Positions 7,985-16,176 of a stretch of DNA of 64,000 nucleotides are shown here, piece after piece (positions within the stretch are counted from its first letter, which is position 1; every line of letters starts with the position of its first letter). Origin of the DNA: Candidatus Bathyarchaeota archaeon (GTDB lineage: Archaea; Thermoproteota; Bathyarchaeia; Bathyarchaeales; Bathycorpusculaceae). The translations under genes and the position numbers were made by a program. The notes under the pieces are model-generated. The model saw nothing but the letters and a program-made list of their open reading frames with translations, ran no database searches and was not told the origin of the DNA. The stretch lies in the NCBI GenBank assembly GCA_029881805.1, contig JAOULW010000001.1, positions 62,001-126,000 of the forward strand. The letters run 5' to 3'.

Positions 7985-9205
7985 ATGAATAGCCAAAAAT
8001 CTGTTCCATCAAGAAGCACCGTGACTTTAGACACCGTAGAGGGAGATCTACTGACAGGCCAGAGCTCAGTAATAAAAGGAACTGGAACACCGCCTAGGTT
8101 GAAGGTTTTGGGAACAGTCTACTGCGAAGGAAACAACATCTTCGAATGTCATCTTTCAGCAGAAAACTTGGAGGCAGAAGAGGATGTAACAATCCGTGGA
8201 GACTTAGAAATAAGAAACAGAGTGAAAGTTGAAGACGGCAAGCTCGAAGTTTATGGGAAAATGACAGCAGAATATATCGATGTAGACGAGGCCCTGTTTG
8301 TCAGCAAAGATTTAACTTCTAAGAAGGTAGATGTCGGCGGAAGCTTAAAAGTGGATGGAAAAATAGAGGTCGAAGATGTCGACGTGGGCGGAAGCCTCAA
8401 AGTTGAAGAGGAGGCAAAAGTGGATAGAATTGATGTTGGCGGAAGCATTCTGATTGAATCAAAAGTCGACATAAAAACACTTGAGGTGGGAGGAACCGCC
8501 AAGGTAAAAGGCGGCAAAATTTGTGATATAGATGTTGGTGGAAGCTTTGAAGCAAGTGACCAATTAGAATTTGATACCATAGATGTTGGTGGGACAGTTC
8601 GGCTGTCAGGCAAAAATAAGGGATGTAAGATTAATGTAGGAGGCTCATTTAGGGTCGACGGCGACTTAAATTTTAAGGAAATCGACGTAGGCGGTAAGGT
8701 CGAAATAACAGGCTCAGGAGATGGCGGCGAAATAGATGTTGGTGGCAAATTGGAAGTTGGCGGGTCTTTAAAGCTGTCTGGAAGGCTAGATGTTGGAGGA
8801 AAAGTGGAAGTCGAAGAAGAAATTTCAGCAGAAGACATCGAAGTCGGTGGAGTGCTTCGCGCGAAAAAGGCTACCGCAGAGGACCATGTGGAAGTAGGTG
8901 GTTCAATAAACACGCTAGAAGGTACAAACGCTCGTTTTGTTGAAATAGGCAACAGAGGTGAAGTTCACGGAGCTATAAAAGCGGATCAAGTAAAAATAGG
9001 TAAAGAAGCTCACGTGGAAAACATTTTTGGAAAGCAAATTCTGCTAAGAAAAGGGGCATACGCAGAAAACATTTACGGCGAAAACGTTACAATCGAGCCT
9101 CGGTGCCAAATAAACGGCGAAATTCAGTATACCAATGAATTACGACTAGGAGATAAAGTCTCACTTGCGAAAAAACCGCAAAGAGTAAACACGATTCCCT
9201 ACTAA
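7985..9205 (+). CDS. Bactofilin-like beta-helix repeat protein, 406 aa
   Basis: The core of this protein (roughly residues 112-310) consists of twelve repeats of about 17 residues, each starting with a VDVGG/IDVGG-type motif and continuing with alternating small and charged residues (for example SLKVDGKIEVED). This periodicity is that of a right-handed beta-helix, as in bactofilins, the polymer-forming cytoskeletal proteins. N- and C-terminal parts have the same flavour but more diverged turns, and the end (AENIYGENVTIEPRCQINGEI) is typical of polymer-forming families. There is no signal peptide or membrane segment, so a cytoplasmic filament or scaffold is the likely role. It is larger than classic bacterial bactofilins (about 150 residues). 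It converges with the AbrB-PhoU gene. Confidence 0.83.
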   Translation: MNSQKSVPSRSTVTLDTVEGDLLTGQSSVIKGTGTPPRLKVLGTVYCEGNNIFECHLSAENLEAEEDVTIRGDLEIRNRVKVEDGKLEVYGKMTAEYIDVDEALFVSKDLTSKKVDVGGSLKVDGKIEVEDVDVGGSLKVEEEAKVDRIDVGGSILIESKVDIKTLEVGGTAKVKGGKICDIDVGGSFEASDQLEFDTIDVGGTVRLSGKNKGCKINVGGSFRVDGDLNFKEIDVGGKVEITGSGDGGEIDVGGKLEVGGSLKLSGRLDVGGKVEVEEEISAEDIEVGGVLRAKKATAEDHVEVGGSINTLEGTNARFVEIGNRGEVHGAIKADQVKIGKEAHVENIFGKQILLRKGAYAENIYGENVTIEPRCQINGEIQYTNELRLGDKVSLAKKPQRVNTIPY

Positions 9206-9218
9206 AAAATCTGGTAAA

Positions 9219-10202
9219 CTATAATCTTTTTGGTGCCACCAAGTCTGCTATGTCCACGCTGTGCTCGTAAATTTGCCTCAAGAATGAGGCTACCGCTAGG
9301 ATTTGCGGCACAACATCAAGCGACTGTGTCCTTGCAACCTTCTCAATGTTGGTGAATGTTTGCTCCATTTTTTCCCGCATACCACGTACACCTTCAGCTA
9401 GCACTATATCACCCATAAAAAAGGCTTTCAAAGCGCTCTCATGTGCCTCGAAGCAGAACATGTGGAACTCCACGAATAGCTTTTGTAGGTCTTCAGTCAA
9501 TTTTGCCCCTTTCAATTCAATCGTTTTCAGTGCTATACGTACACATTCGTCACCTATAGCCTCCACCAAGCTTGCTGCCAGACGATAATCAAGGCATTCA
9601 ATCGGACTGACTCCTAGCTTAGCACTTAAACTTGGATTCTGAACTATCGTTCGTAAAATTCGCACCAAAAGGAAGTAAAGCCTGTTACTCTCGTCATCGC
9701 GTACTATAACGCTCTCAGCCAACTGCGCATCTCCATCTACAAAAGAATTTACAACATCACGATGCATGCCAGCAGCAATACCATAGCCCCGGCGAAGAAT
9801 TTTCTCAGGTGGAAAACCAGAAGGCTCCAGTAAGCACTGCAAAATAATGCTTGCATAATCCTCTTCCACAATTTCCAAACCTATTAAACGACCAACAGTC
9901 TTCTTAACAGTGTCACGGATCTCAAAACTAATTCTTTCCTTTGCATCAACACGAATAATGTCAAAACCAAGTAGATACTTCCCTAGAATTTCGCGACTCA
10001 AAAGGGGCCCGGGCCTTAAAGTTATGATCTGGGGGGATGGCTCAGCCCCATATTTTGGGTCAACAAGAAGCCTACCATCACTAGTTTCGCTGAGTGACAC
10101 CACAGATCCTCGCTTCAATCCGTAGCGTTCGCCCCAAGACTTGGGCACAGTAATAAAAAATGTACCGCTTGCTGTACGTTGAACATTTCGCACTGAACTC
10201 AT
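9219..10202 (-). CDS. AbrB/SpoVT domain plus PhoU domains, phosphate-uptake-type regulator
   Basis: An N-terminal swapped-hairpin AbrB domain (residues 1-50: RNVQRTASGTFFITVPKSWGERYGLKRGSVVSL) is fused to two helical PhoU repeats (about 100-210 and 215-320). Archaeal proteins of this architecture are thought to link DNA binding to phosphate status, because PhoU domains bind metal clusters and modulate phosphate transport and signalling. The helices contain the acidic, regularly spaced residues expected (for example EFHMFCFEAHESALKAFF). No phosphate transporter gene is nearby, so the target is unknown. The gene is convergent with the bactofilin-like gene, with only 13 bases between the stops. 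Confidence 0.91.
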   Translation of the reverse strand: MSSVRNVQRTASGTFFITVPKSWGERYGLKRGSVVSLSETSDGRLLVDPKYGAEPSPQIITLRPGPLLSREILGKYLLGFDIIRVDAKERISFEIRDTVKKTVGRLIGLEIVEEDYASIILQCLLEPSGFPPEKILRRGYGIAAGMHRDVVNSFVDGDAQLAESVIVRDDESNRLYFLLVRILRTIVQNPSLSAKLGVSPIECLDYRLAASLVEAIGDECVRIALKTIELKGAKLTEDLQKLFVEFHMFCFEAHESALKAFFMGDIVLAEGVRGMREKMEQTFTNIEKVARTQSLDVVPQILAVASFLRQIYEHSVDIADLVAPKRL

Positions 10203-10284
10203 CTTACGTCACGAGCAATAAAGAGAAGCAAACTCTAATATTAACTCATCTAAACAAAAAGCCAATGTATAAACTTGAACGTTA

Positions 10285-10850
10285 GTGTTAAAATTGAAAG
10301 GCAAAGTTATAGTTGGTATAGACATCGCTGGGAAAGCAGAAAATCCAACAGGATGGGCTTTATGGAAAGGTAAACGGGTAAGAACAGATTTATCCTATAC
10401 TGATGATGAACTCTTGAACTGTATACTCCACAACAAGCCCGTAATGATAGCAATTGACGCCCCCTTAGTCTCCCAAAAACAGGAATGCTAAGGAAAACGG
10501 ATAAGGAAATGATAAGAAAAGGATATCGCGTTTTCCCACCAAGCCTTCAAGCCATGAAAAAATTAGCAGCACGAGTCATAAAGCTAAACAAGTTAATAGT
10601 AGAAAATGGATATAGAACAATAGAAGTGCATCCAACGTCAACACGTAAAGTCCTAAACATGCCATTAAAAGAATGGGAAAAAATCCAAACAATACTAACA
10701 CAGGTAGGCTTAAAAGGGGATTTAACTGCGCGCACCTTAACACCCCATGAAATAGACGCTATAACAGCGACCTTAACAGCATTCCTTCACATTCAAAACC
10801 GAACAGAAGCAATAGGAGATAAGGAAGAAGGGCACATCATCATTCCCTAA
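10285..10850 (+). pseudogene. DUF429 family protein (predicted RNase H-like nuclease), split by one-base frameshift near 10487
   Basis: Two overlapping frames encode consecutive parts of one DUF429 protein. The first (10285-10491) gives GIDIAGKAENPTGWALW and IAIDAPLVSQ, the conserved N-terminal strands with acidic residues. The second (10485-10850) gives GYRVFPPSLQAMKKL, IEVHPTSTRKVL and HEIDAITATLTAFL, the conserved C-terminal half. In intact members DAPLS is followed directly by a Gly-rich turn and RxxDxE; adding one G in the GG at 10482-10483 would restore QKQGMLRKTDKEM. So the sequence lost one base in a short G-run, which may be mutation or base-calling error. Start is GTG 10285, or TTG 10294 if leaderless behind GTATAAACT. 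Confidence 0.8.
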
Positions 10851-10877
10851 AAAGCAAGATTGGAGAACCCTTGAAAT

Positions 10878-12434
10878 ATGAGTACCGTTGACAAGTTGCA
10901 AAAAGCAGTCGAGGCAACGATCGCGGCAGGATATCAACTTAACAAGGACGCTTTCGAATTCTTAAGCCTAGTAGCCGCAGCGGAAGACCCAACAGATATC
11001 ATTAATAGAGCAATACAAAAAATAGAAGGCCTCAAAGAGAAGCCATTTTTCATTGACAGAGACTTATTAGAACAGTTGGTTAAGGAGTCGGAACCCTCAA
11101 AAGAGATTTCAGTTAGACCGCCGGAGGAAACACTTCCCGCGTTGCCAGAAACACGAATAACGGAAGGAAAAAGAGAATTTCACCCCTACGCAAAGGAAGT
11201 CGAGGCAAACATCAACATAATCGAGGATCCTTCCACTAAACTGAGTTCAAATGGAAAAATTGAGGATTATTTAGAATATTTTCGGGATAGGTACAGACGA
11301 CTGGAAAGATTGCTGAGGCAGAGAATTGACGTTAGAGCGGCTGCATCAATAATCGATGCTTTGAAGGCTCCAGCAAACACGAAACTCAAAATAATTGCCA
11401 TGGTAACAGAGAAAAGAGAATCAAAAAAGAGACTGATACTGAAAGTCGAAGATCTGTACGCAAGTGCCACTGTGCTATTTCCACAAAATGTTCCAAAGGA
11501 ACTGATGAAAAGCGCGCGCTTGCTTTTGTTAGATCAGGTTGTCTGTTTAAGTGTTGTGAAAACAAGGAGCACCCTTTTGATAGCTGAGGACATAACCTTG
11601 CCTGACATAGCCCAAAGACCTCAGCATAAAGCTTCATCCCCTGTCCACGCAGTGCTTACTTCAGATATGCACATAGGCAGTCTGAAATTTCAGAAGGAAT
11701 CCTTTAATCGCTTCATCTTATGGCTGAATGGCAAGTATGGAGACGAAAAAATGAGGGAACTGGCCGGACATGTCAAATATGTTCTAATAGCCGGTGACAT
11801 TGTCGATGGGATTGGAGTTTATCCCAATCAGCTAAAGGAGTTAGCAGTTAAAGATGTTCATAAACAATATAGACTTGCCGCAAAATACCTAGAGCAAATC
11901 CCTGATTATATAGAAGTGATGTTCATACCAGGAAATCACGACACGCCCAGAAAAGCCCTGCCTCAACCAGCAATATCGAATACTTTCATAGAACCTCTTC
12001 AAGAAGCAAGAAAGGTCTACTCTCTTGGAAACCCATGTCTTCTGAGTCTGCACAATGTAGAGGTGCTACTATATCATGGTCGTAGTTTGGATGACATTAC
12101 CTCAACAATTCCAGACGCAGATCATAACCATCCAGAAAAAGCAATGAAGTTATTGTTACAAAGTCGCCATTTGGCGCCAGTGTATGGTGAAAAAACAATG
12201 TTGTCACCCGAAAACAGAGACTTTCTTGTGATTGAACATGTTCCCGACATTTTCCATGCTGGGCACGTACACGTACTGGGATACACTAACTATCGCAGCG
12301 TTCTAATTGTGAATTCAGGTGGATGGCAAGAACAAACAGAATATATGAAAATGCTTGGACTAGTTCCAACACCTGGAAACGTACCTGTGGTGAATCTTCA
12401 AACATTAGAAGTCACTGTTGTTCCATTCATCTGA
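10878..12434 (+). CDS. polB: DNA polymerase II (family D) small subunit DP1
   Basis: Small, exonuclease subunit of the archaeal replicative polymerase PolD. The N-terminal 150 residues are helical and variable; an OB-fold region follows (TKLKIIAMVTEKRES, VLFPQNVP); the C-terminal half is a calcineurin-like phosphoesterase with all motifs intact: SDMHIGS (262-268), GDIVDG (306-311), GNHD (352-355), a late HGRSLDD, and GHVH (462-465). These metal ligands give the 3'-5' proofreading activity. 518 residues is normal. The partner DP2 lies 8.8 kb downstream on the same strand, and the Orc1/Cdc6 gene faces it with only 62 bases between the stops. This clustering of DP1 with the initiator and origin is seen in several archaea. 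Confidence 0.97.
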   Translation: MSTVDKLQKAVEATIAAGYQLNKDAFEFLSLVAAAEDPTDIINRAIQKIEGLKEKPFFIDRDLLEQLVKESEPSKEISVRPPEETLPALPETRITEGKREFHPYAKEVEANINIIEDPSTKLSSNGKIEDYLEYFRDRYRRLERLLRQRIDVRAAASIIDALKAPANTKLKIIAMVTEKRESKKRLILKVEDLYASATVLFPQNVPKELMKSARLLLLDQVVCLSVVKTRSTLLIAEDITLPDIAQRPQHKASSPVHAVLTSDMHIGSLKFQKESFNRFILWLNGKYGDEKMRELAGHVKYVLIAGDIVDGIGVYPNQLKELAVKDVHKQYRLAAKYLEQIPDYIEVMFIPGNHDTPRKALPQPAISNTFIEPLQEARKVYSLGNPCLLSLHNVEVLLYHGRSLDDITSTIPDADHNHPEKAMKLLLQSRHLAPVYGEKTMLSPENRDFLVIEHVPDIFHAGHVHVLGYTNYRSVLIVNSGGWQEQTEYMKMLGLVPTPGNVPVVNLQTLEVTVVPFI

Positions 12435-12496
12435 GAAAGCTTTTAGGCTGACAAATCGTGCAACACGGAATAATTTCGTCCTCAACTTCAACAATT

Positions 12497-13741
12497 TCAA
12501 CAACTAGAATGGTTTGAGAGGCATTTCATCTCATAATCTACTAAACGTCCAAGTCGGGTGTCGCCGGCAAAAACATCACTAACAAGAGTGCGTACAATCT
12601 CCAACCTAATCCTTTTTGTGCGTCCGTACCTTCCCATACTAATGACCTTTGTACTCAATATGCCCATAGAATCAAGTTCATTTACTAGAGTGCTCAAACG
12701 CCGCTGTGTTAATGGGGCAACACCCAATTCCCCAGAAAGCTCACTGTAAACCTCGTAGATTTCGCCTGTAATTGCACGGTGAACGTTAATCCTATTCAAT
12801 TTAAGGACGCTTAATACCACAAGTTTCGAATGAAGAGTCAGATTCTTAAGGGTCTCAACAACGCGATTGTGTTCAATATTTTTCTCAGCCTCCCTAACGT
12901 GCTCTTCAGTCACGACATTCGTGTCTTTTCGTTCAGCAACTTCACCGGCAACGCGCAAAAGGTCCAATGCTCGCCTAGCATCACCGTGTTCGGCAGCAGC
13001 TAGAGCTGCACAGAGACATAGAGCCCCGTCAGAAAGAGCCCCGTCAAAAAATGCAGACTTAACGCGTTCAAAAAGAATACTCCTCAATTCACTGGCGTCG
13101 TAGGGTCTAAAAACAATCTCTTCTTCACTTAGAGAACTCAAAACGCGCGGATCAAGAAATTCTTTCAGCCTGAGGTCGTTTGATATGCCAATAATGGAAA
13201 CCTTGCTTTTGCCCAAAGTTTCATTTATCCTTGTTAATTCATAGAGCAAACTGTCGCCACGCGGTTTTATTAATGCGTCAACCTCGTCTAAAACTATAAT
13301 AAAAATAACCCTCGAAGAATCCAACCCCGCCTTAAATCTATCATAAACTTCCCCTACAGATAATCCTGTAAACGGAACGGGTACGCCTATGTTTTGGCAT
13401 AAGCCTGCAAAGACCCGATACTCAGACCCAGTTATTTGGCAGTTTGTGTAGCAAAACTTGACTGGTGCACTAGATTCCTTTGCTTTAGCCTCAAGGTGAC
13501 TGAGTACATATTTTGTTACTGCCGTCTTACCTGTTCCGGTTTTTCCATAGATAAAGATGTTAGAGCTCCTCGCGCCCTTCAAAACAGGAGCCACTGTTTC
13601 TCCGAGCTGTCTAATCTGTTCTTCTCGGTGAGGTAACTTATCGGGTAGGTAGTCATGCCGCAGAACCTCTCGATCTCTAAAAATCTTAGTTTTATTAAGG
13701 AATTTTTCGAACACATCTTCAAGTATGTCAGTGTTATCCAT
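12497..13741 (-). CDS. cdc6: Orc1/Cdc6 replication initiator
   Basis: AAA+ initiator that binds ORB elements and loads the MCM helicase. Walker A is GKTGTGKT (66-73), Walker B is LDEVDAL (151-157), and sensor 1 has Asn188 in IGISND. A C-terminal winged-helix domain (about residues 300-405, around EIYEVYSELSGELGVAPLTQRRLSTLV) reads DNA. The ATG has AGAGGAATGAA upstream. At 414 residues it is full length. It is transcribed away from the AT-rich region at 13.74-14.5 kb that contains ORB-like boxes, the usual arrangement in which the initiator gene borders its own origin and may repress itself. Confidence 0.97.
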   Translation of the reverse strand: MDNTDILEDVFEKFLNKTKIFRDREVLRHDYLPDKLPHREEQIRQLGETVAPVLKGARSSNIFIYGKTGTGKTAVTKYVLSHLEAKAKESSAPVKFCYTNCQITGSEYRVFAGLCQNIGVPVPFTGLSVGEVYDRFKAGLDSSRVIFIIVLDEVDALIKPRGDSLLYELTRINETLGKSKVSIIGISNDLRLKEFLDPRVLSSLSEEEIVFRPYDASELRSILFERVKSAFFDGALSDGALCLCAALAAAEHGDARRALDLLRVAGEVAERKDTNVVTEEHVREAEKNIEHNRVVETLKNLTLHSKLVVLSVLKLNRINVHRAITGEIYEVYSELSGELGVAPLTQRRLSTLVNELDSMGILSTKVISMGRYGRTKRIRLEIVRTLVSDVFAGDTRLGRLVDYEMKCLSNHSSC

Positions 13742-14072
13742 TTCATTCCTCTCTTTCCGAGCAAAAGGTAACGCCTCATTATGTTAGAGAAAAAATAAGC
13801 TATGCCATACAAAAAAGTAAATCTCTCACATAATAATTCTAAAAGAACAACATTCCCAGCATAATTAAAAATTACATAATATGGGGGCCGCACCCCTTAA
13901 TTTCCTGTAGAAATATATCTATACTTAAGAGATTGTAATGATTTCTTTTATTAAGAAATATACCTTAGAAGGTAAGTAAGTAACACCTTTTATAACCATT
14001 ATACTAAAAAAATTTATACAATTTCAAAGCTGAATAAAAGACAGAAAAAAGAGATTCTACAACACCAACTGC

Positions 14073-14095
14073 TTTCCAAAGGAAATAGGCGGGTG
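14073..14095 (+). promoter_or_regulatory. ORB-like element, plus orientation
   Basis: TTTCCAAAGGAAAT, an imperfect inverted repeat, followed by a G-rich end GGCGGGTG. The order (TTTCC dyad, then a G-string) is that of archaeal origin recognition boxes (TTCCAGTGGAAACGAAGGGG type). It is weaker than the partner box, since the ACGAA part is changed. Confidence 0.55.
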
Positions 14096-14312
14096 CCCGA
14101 GTTTCTAATAAAATAATGAAATGTTTTGGATTTTGAAATGCAAGTCGGTTATTGCAGTTATGGTTTATTATTATACAATGATTTTAGGAAATGATATCCC
14201 TTTCTTTCTTCGCTTTTGAGTGAAGACCTTGTGAAGTTAACTTGATAATGGTTCTTATATTCACATGTTTTTTCTCTAATTGACTGTTTCATGTCTCTTC
14301 TCTGTGAAAAAG

Positions 14313-14336
14313 TCACCCCTTCGCTTCTACTGGAAA
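14313..14336 (-). promoter_or_regulatory. ORB-like element, minus orientation
   Basis: On the minus strand this reads TTTCCAGTAGAAGCGAAGG followed by GGTGA, a close match to the archaeal ORB consensus (dyad TTCCAG-GAA, then CGAAGGGG). Orc1/Cdc6 binds the dyad with its winged helix and the G-string with its AAA+ domain. It is inverted relative to the box at 14073. Confidence 0.68.
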
Positions 14337-14536
14337 CTGGAGGTCACTGTTTCTTTTGTTCTCTTTTTTCGTTTTGGGAAAGCTGTGAATGCTGTAAATG
14401 GGAAAACGCTAGAAATATGTCTTCTTTTCTTTATTTACCCTTTCTCATGCCTTTTCTTCATCTCCCTTGTTCACCATAACACCTATAACTTGTGAACTGG
14501 AAAATTGTGAACACCTATTCCAGGTGTATGCTGCTA

Positions 14537-14968
14537 ATGCCGACAAGAAGGATGCGAGTTGAAGTGTTCGACGGAAACGGTAACAAATATACTGTTGCCT
14601 TTGAAGGACAAATAACTAGAGAAAGAGCCACGCGCCTTTTGGATTTAGTGGAGCTATTGGGTGGAATGCCGAGTGGCAGTAGCAACCCTGGGATAAGCTC
14701 CACAATCACGGATAATGATTATTCCAAATATGAAAAAGTTCGAATGACCATCCAAAAGCATTTTCCAATTGTTTGGTTCTATTCCAAAGAGGTTAGGTCC
14801 GTCTATGAACAGGAATTTAAGGAACCAATAAACCTCAGCACCATAGCGACTTACCTCTCCAGAATGACAAGTAAAGGAGTGCTCACGAAAGCAGGGGCGT
14901 CTAATCGACTAAAATATAAGATGACGCCAAGTGCTTCGCAGACCACACTGAAACAACAAGTTCCATAA
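14537..14968 (+). CDS. Winged-helix protein bordering the origin, about 143 aa
   Basis: The N-terminal part (MRVEVFDGNGNKYTVAFEG, then RERATRLLDLVELLGG) looks like a small beta domain with one helix. The C-terminal half (residues about 65-130, VRMTIQKHFPIVWFYSKEV ... LSTIATYLSRMTSKGVLTK) is a winged-helix DNA-binding domain. The exact start is unclear: ATG 14537 has AGGTG ten bases upstream, ATG 14528 and GTG 14492 are in frame further up. I do not recognise a named family. Its position on the edge of the ORB-containing region recalls origin-adjacent winged-helix proteins of other archaea (such as WhiP), but sequence similarity to those is not established. Confidence 0.75.
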   Translation: MPTRRMRVEVFDGNGNKYTVAFEGQITRERATRLLDLVELLGGMPSGSSNPGISSTITDNDYSKYEKVRMTIQKHFPIVWFYSKEVRSVYEQEFKEPINLSTIATYLSRMTSKGVLTKAGASNRLKYKMTPSASQTTLKQQVP

Positions 14969-15072
14969 CAGGGAGAATCATTAAGCTTCCCAAAAGATAA
15001 TAAGTAAACATAAAACAATTATTATAAATACACTTTTGAGTGTCAACTCGTTATCAGAAGAAGGCGCCGTAG

Positions 15073-15159
15073 ATGAACTTGGATATTAAAGCAGACTTCG
15101 CTGAAATGGAAAAACGCCTCAAACAGTTAGGTCAACAACACTCTCCGATGCTGCAGTAA
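15073..15159 (+). CDS. Possible 28-aa small protein
   Basis: ATG 15073 opens a 28-codon frame (MNLDIKADFAEMEKRLKQLG...). A TATA-like ATTATAAATA at 15022-15031 would place transcription about 15 bases before the ATG. Evidence is limited to this spacing and a plausible amphipathic helix; it may be chance. Confidence 0.2.
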   Translation: MNLDIKADFAEMEKRLKQLGQQHSPMLQ

Positions 15160-15161
15160 AG

Positions 15162-15875
15162 TTATGCGGCTTCACTTTCCGCCTTTTTCAAAATGTTTTC
15201 CATCTCTTTCTTAACACTGTACTTAAATGGAATCTTGCCATTATTTCTTTCCAAATAGCCTTTTTCGTAGAGTTTCTTCATTAATCTTGCCGTGTGTTCC
15301 CTACTAAGCTTAATTCTTTCCTTAATGTATGGTGCCGTTTTAGGGCCCTCTAGCGCCAACATCTCCAACACCGATAATTCGGTATCTGTAAGTGGAGCTA
15401 GAGCCTTCTCTCTTTTAATAGGGATTGCAGCTTGAACCCTTGTCTCGGGAACTGGCAGAAACTGTCGGGTTTGTTCCTCTATACTAGAAATTTTCGCAGT
15501 TAACGTTTCTTGTGACGCAACAGTGTCACGTAGCTTCTTGTAAATTTCGTCCATCCTTGCAGGTAATACATCTCTATTTTCCAAAACAGTCCCAAATCTG
15601 GTCTCTAAAAGCTGCAACTTCTTCTCCACCTCTTCTATCCTATTTACAGTTCTATCAGTCTTCGAAGTAGTTGCCTCTGTTCGATAGGCAAAAAGTTCAA
15701 GCTTTTCGGCTTCCCGTCTAAACTGTCTATTAAAGCTTAGAACAATGTCCTCAACAGCGTCTCTCGCTTTCTCATACTCTCTTTTGGTTCTACTCAATTG
15801 TCTGTAATATTCAACCGCGGCACCAATGGTCATAGCAAGTAGGACTCCTACGAGGATTAGTAAAGCTTCAGTCAT
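15162..15875 (-). CDS. Membrane-anchored coiled-coil winged-helix regulator, 237 aa
   Basis: I start at ATG 15875 because AAGGTG lies six bases upstream; the frame continues 19 codons further without such a site. From that start the protein has an N-terminal membrane helix (residues 4-21, ALLILVGVLLAMTIGAAV), a long charged coiled coil (about 25-150), and a C-terminal winged-helix domain (LTDTELSVLEMLALEGPKT ... SREHTARLMKKLYEKGYLE) of MarR-like type. So DNA binding is tethered to the membrane. Such one-component layouts suit sensing at the membrane or chromosome anchoring. Several CATCACA/GTCACA repeats lie directly upstream and could be its own operators. Family name unknown to me. Confidence 0.85.
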   Translation of the reverse strand: MTEALLILVGVLLAMTIGAAVEYYRQLSRTKREYEKARDAVEDIVLSFNRQFRREAEKLELFAYRTEATTSKTDRTVNRIEEVEKKLQLLETRFGTVLENRDVLPARMDEIYKKLRDTVASQETLTAKISSIEEQTRQFLPVPETRVQAAIPIKREKALAPLTDTELSVLEMLALEGPKTAPYIKERIKLSREHTARLMKKLYEKGYLERNNGKIPFKYSVKKEMENILKKAESEAA

Positions 15876-15884
15876 ATGCCACAC

Positions 15885-16176
15885 CTTTGTGATGCACATG
15901 TGAGCCTGCGTGATTCGGACATGTGGCATCACACATCACAGTATTCCATTTAACATTTAAAGATTATGCTATTCCTATGCCTTTCTGAGCTCTATGACGT
16001 CACACATCACACTGTGAAAATTGGTATCATGTCTTCAGATAGCTTTCATGCCGCCAAAACTCCTTCCTTAGCCTTTTTTTTTACTTTTAATTGCCTTTTC
16101 TGCCTTTATTACTGATTTGTACTCGTTTATTTGAGCAATCGTTATTCTTAACCTGTGATTTGTGACGTCACACGAT
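15885..16176. repeat. Cluster of TGTGATG/CATCACA and TGACGTCACA motifs, possible operators
   Basis: The gap between the membrane winged-helix gene and the next minus-strand gene holds related motifs: TTTGTGATGCACATGTGA (about 15886-15903), GCATCACACATCACAG (15926-15941), TGACGTCACACATCACAC (15995-16012) and the perfect palindrome TGTGACGTCACA (16161-16172), which overlaps the end of the upstream gene. The shared core is (A)TCACA on both strands. Spaced, partly palindromic repeats in front of a DNA-binding protein gene suggest binding sites for it or a related regulator. Confidence 0.5.

Larger units (their letters stand above)
13742..14536. other. Probable chromosomal replication origin (oriC) beside orc1/cdc6
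   Basis: A gene-free stretch of almost 800 bases, unusually long for this compact genome, starts right upstream of cdc6. It is strongly AT-rich, especially about 13910-14060 and 14100-14200. It holds two boxes that resemble origin recognition boxes in inverted orientation, at 14073-14095 (plus) and 14313-14336 (minus), with their G-rich ends facing an AT-rich segment that could be the unwinding element. A weaker half-site (AGCGAAG on the minus strand) lies near 14207-14216. The plus-strand frame over 14280-14495 is low-complexity and I do not believe it. The right edge meets a winged-helix gene. Confidence 0.7.

Noticed and set aside
8251-8952. 233-residue antisense frame opposite the bactofilin-like gene
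   Set aside because: A consequence of the repeated GTNGGNGGA codons on the sense strand; it is Pro/Thr/Ser-rich and meaningless as a protein.
14280-14495. Plus-strand frame of about 70 residues inside the origin region
   Set aside because: Phe/Leu/Ser low-complexity from AT-rich DNA; it spans the ORB-like box and has no start signal.
16072-16083. T9 run as terminator
   Set aside because: There is no plus-strand gene just upstream, and for the minus-strand genes it would be an A-run.
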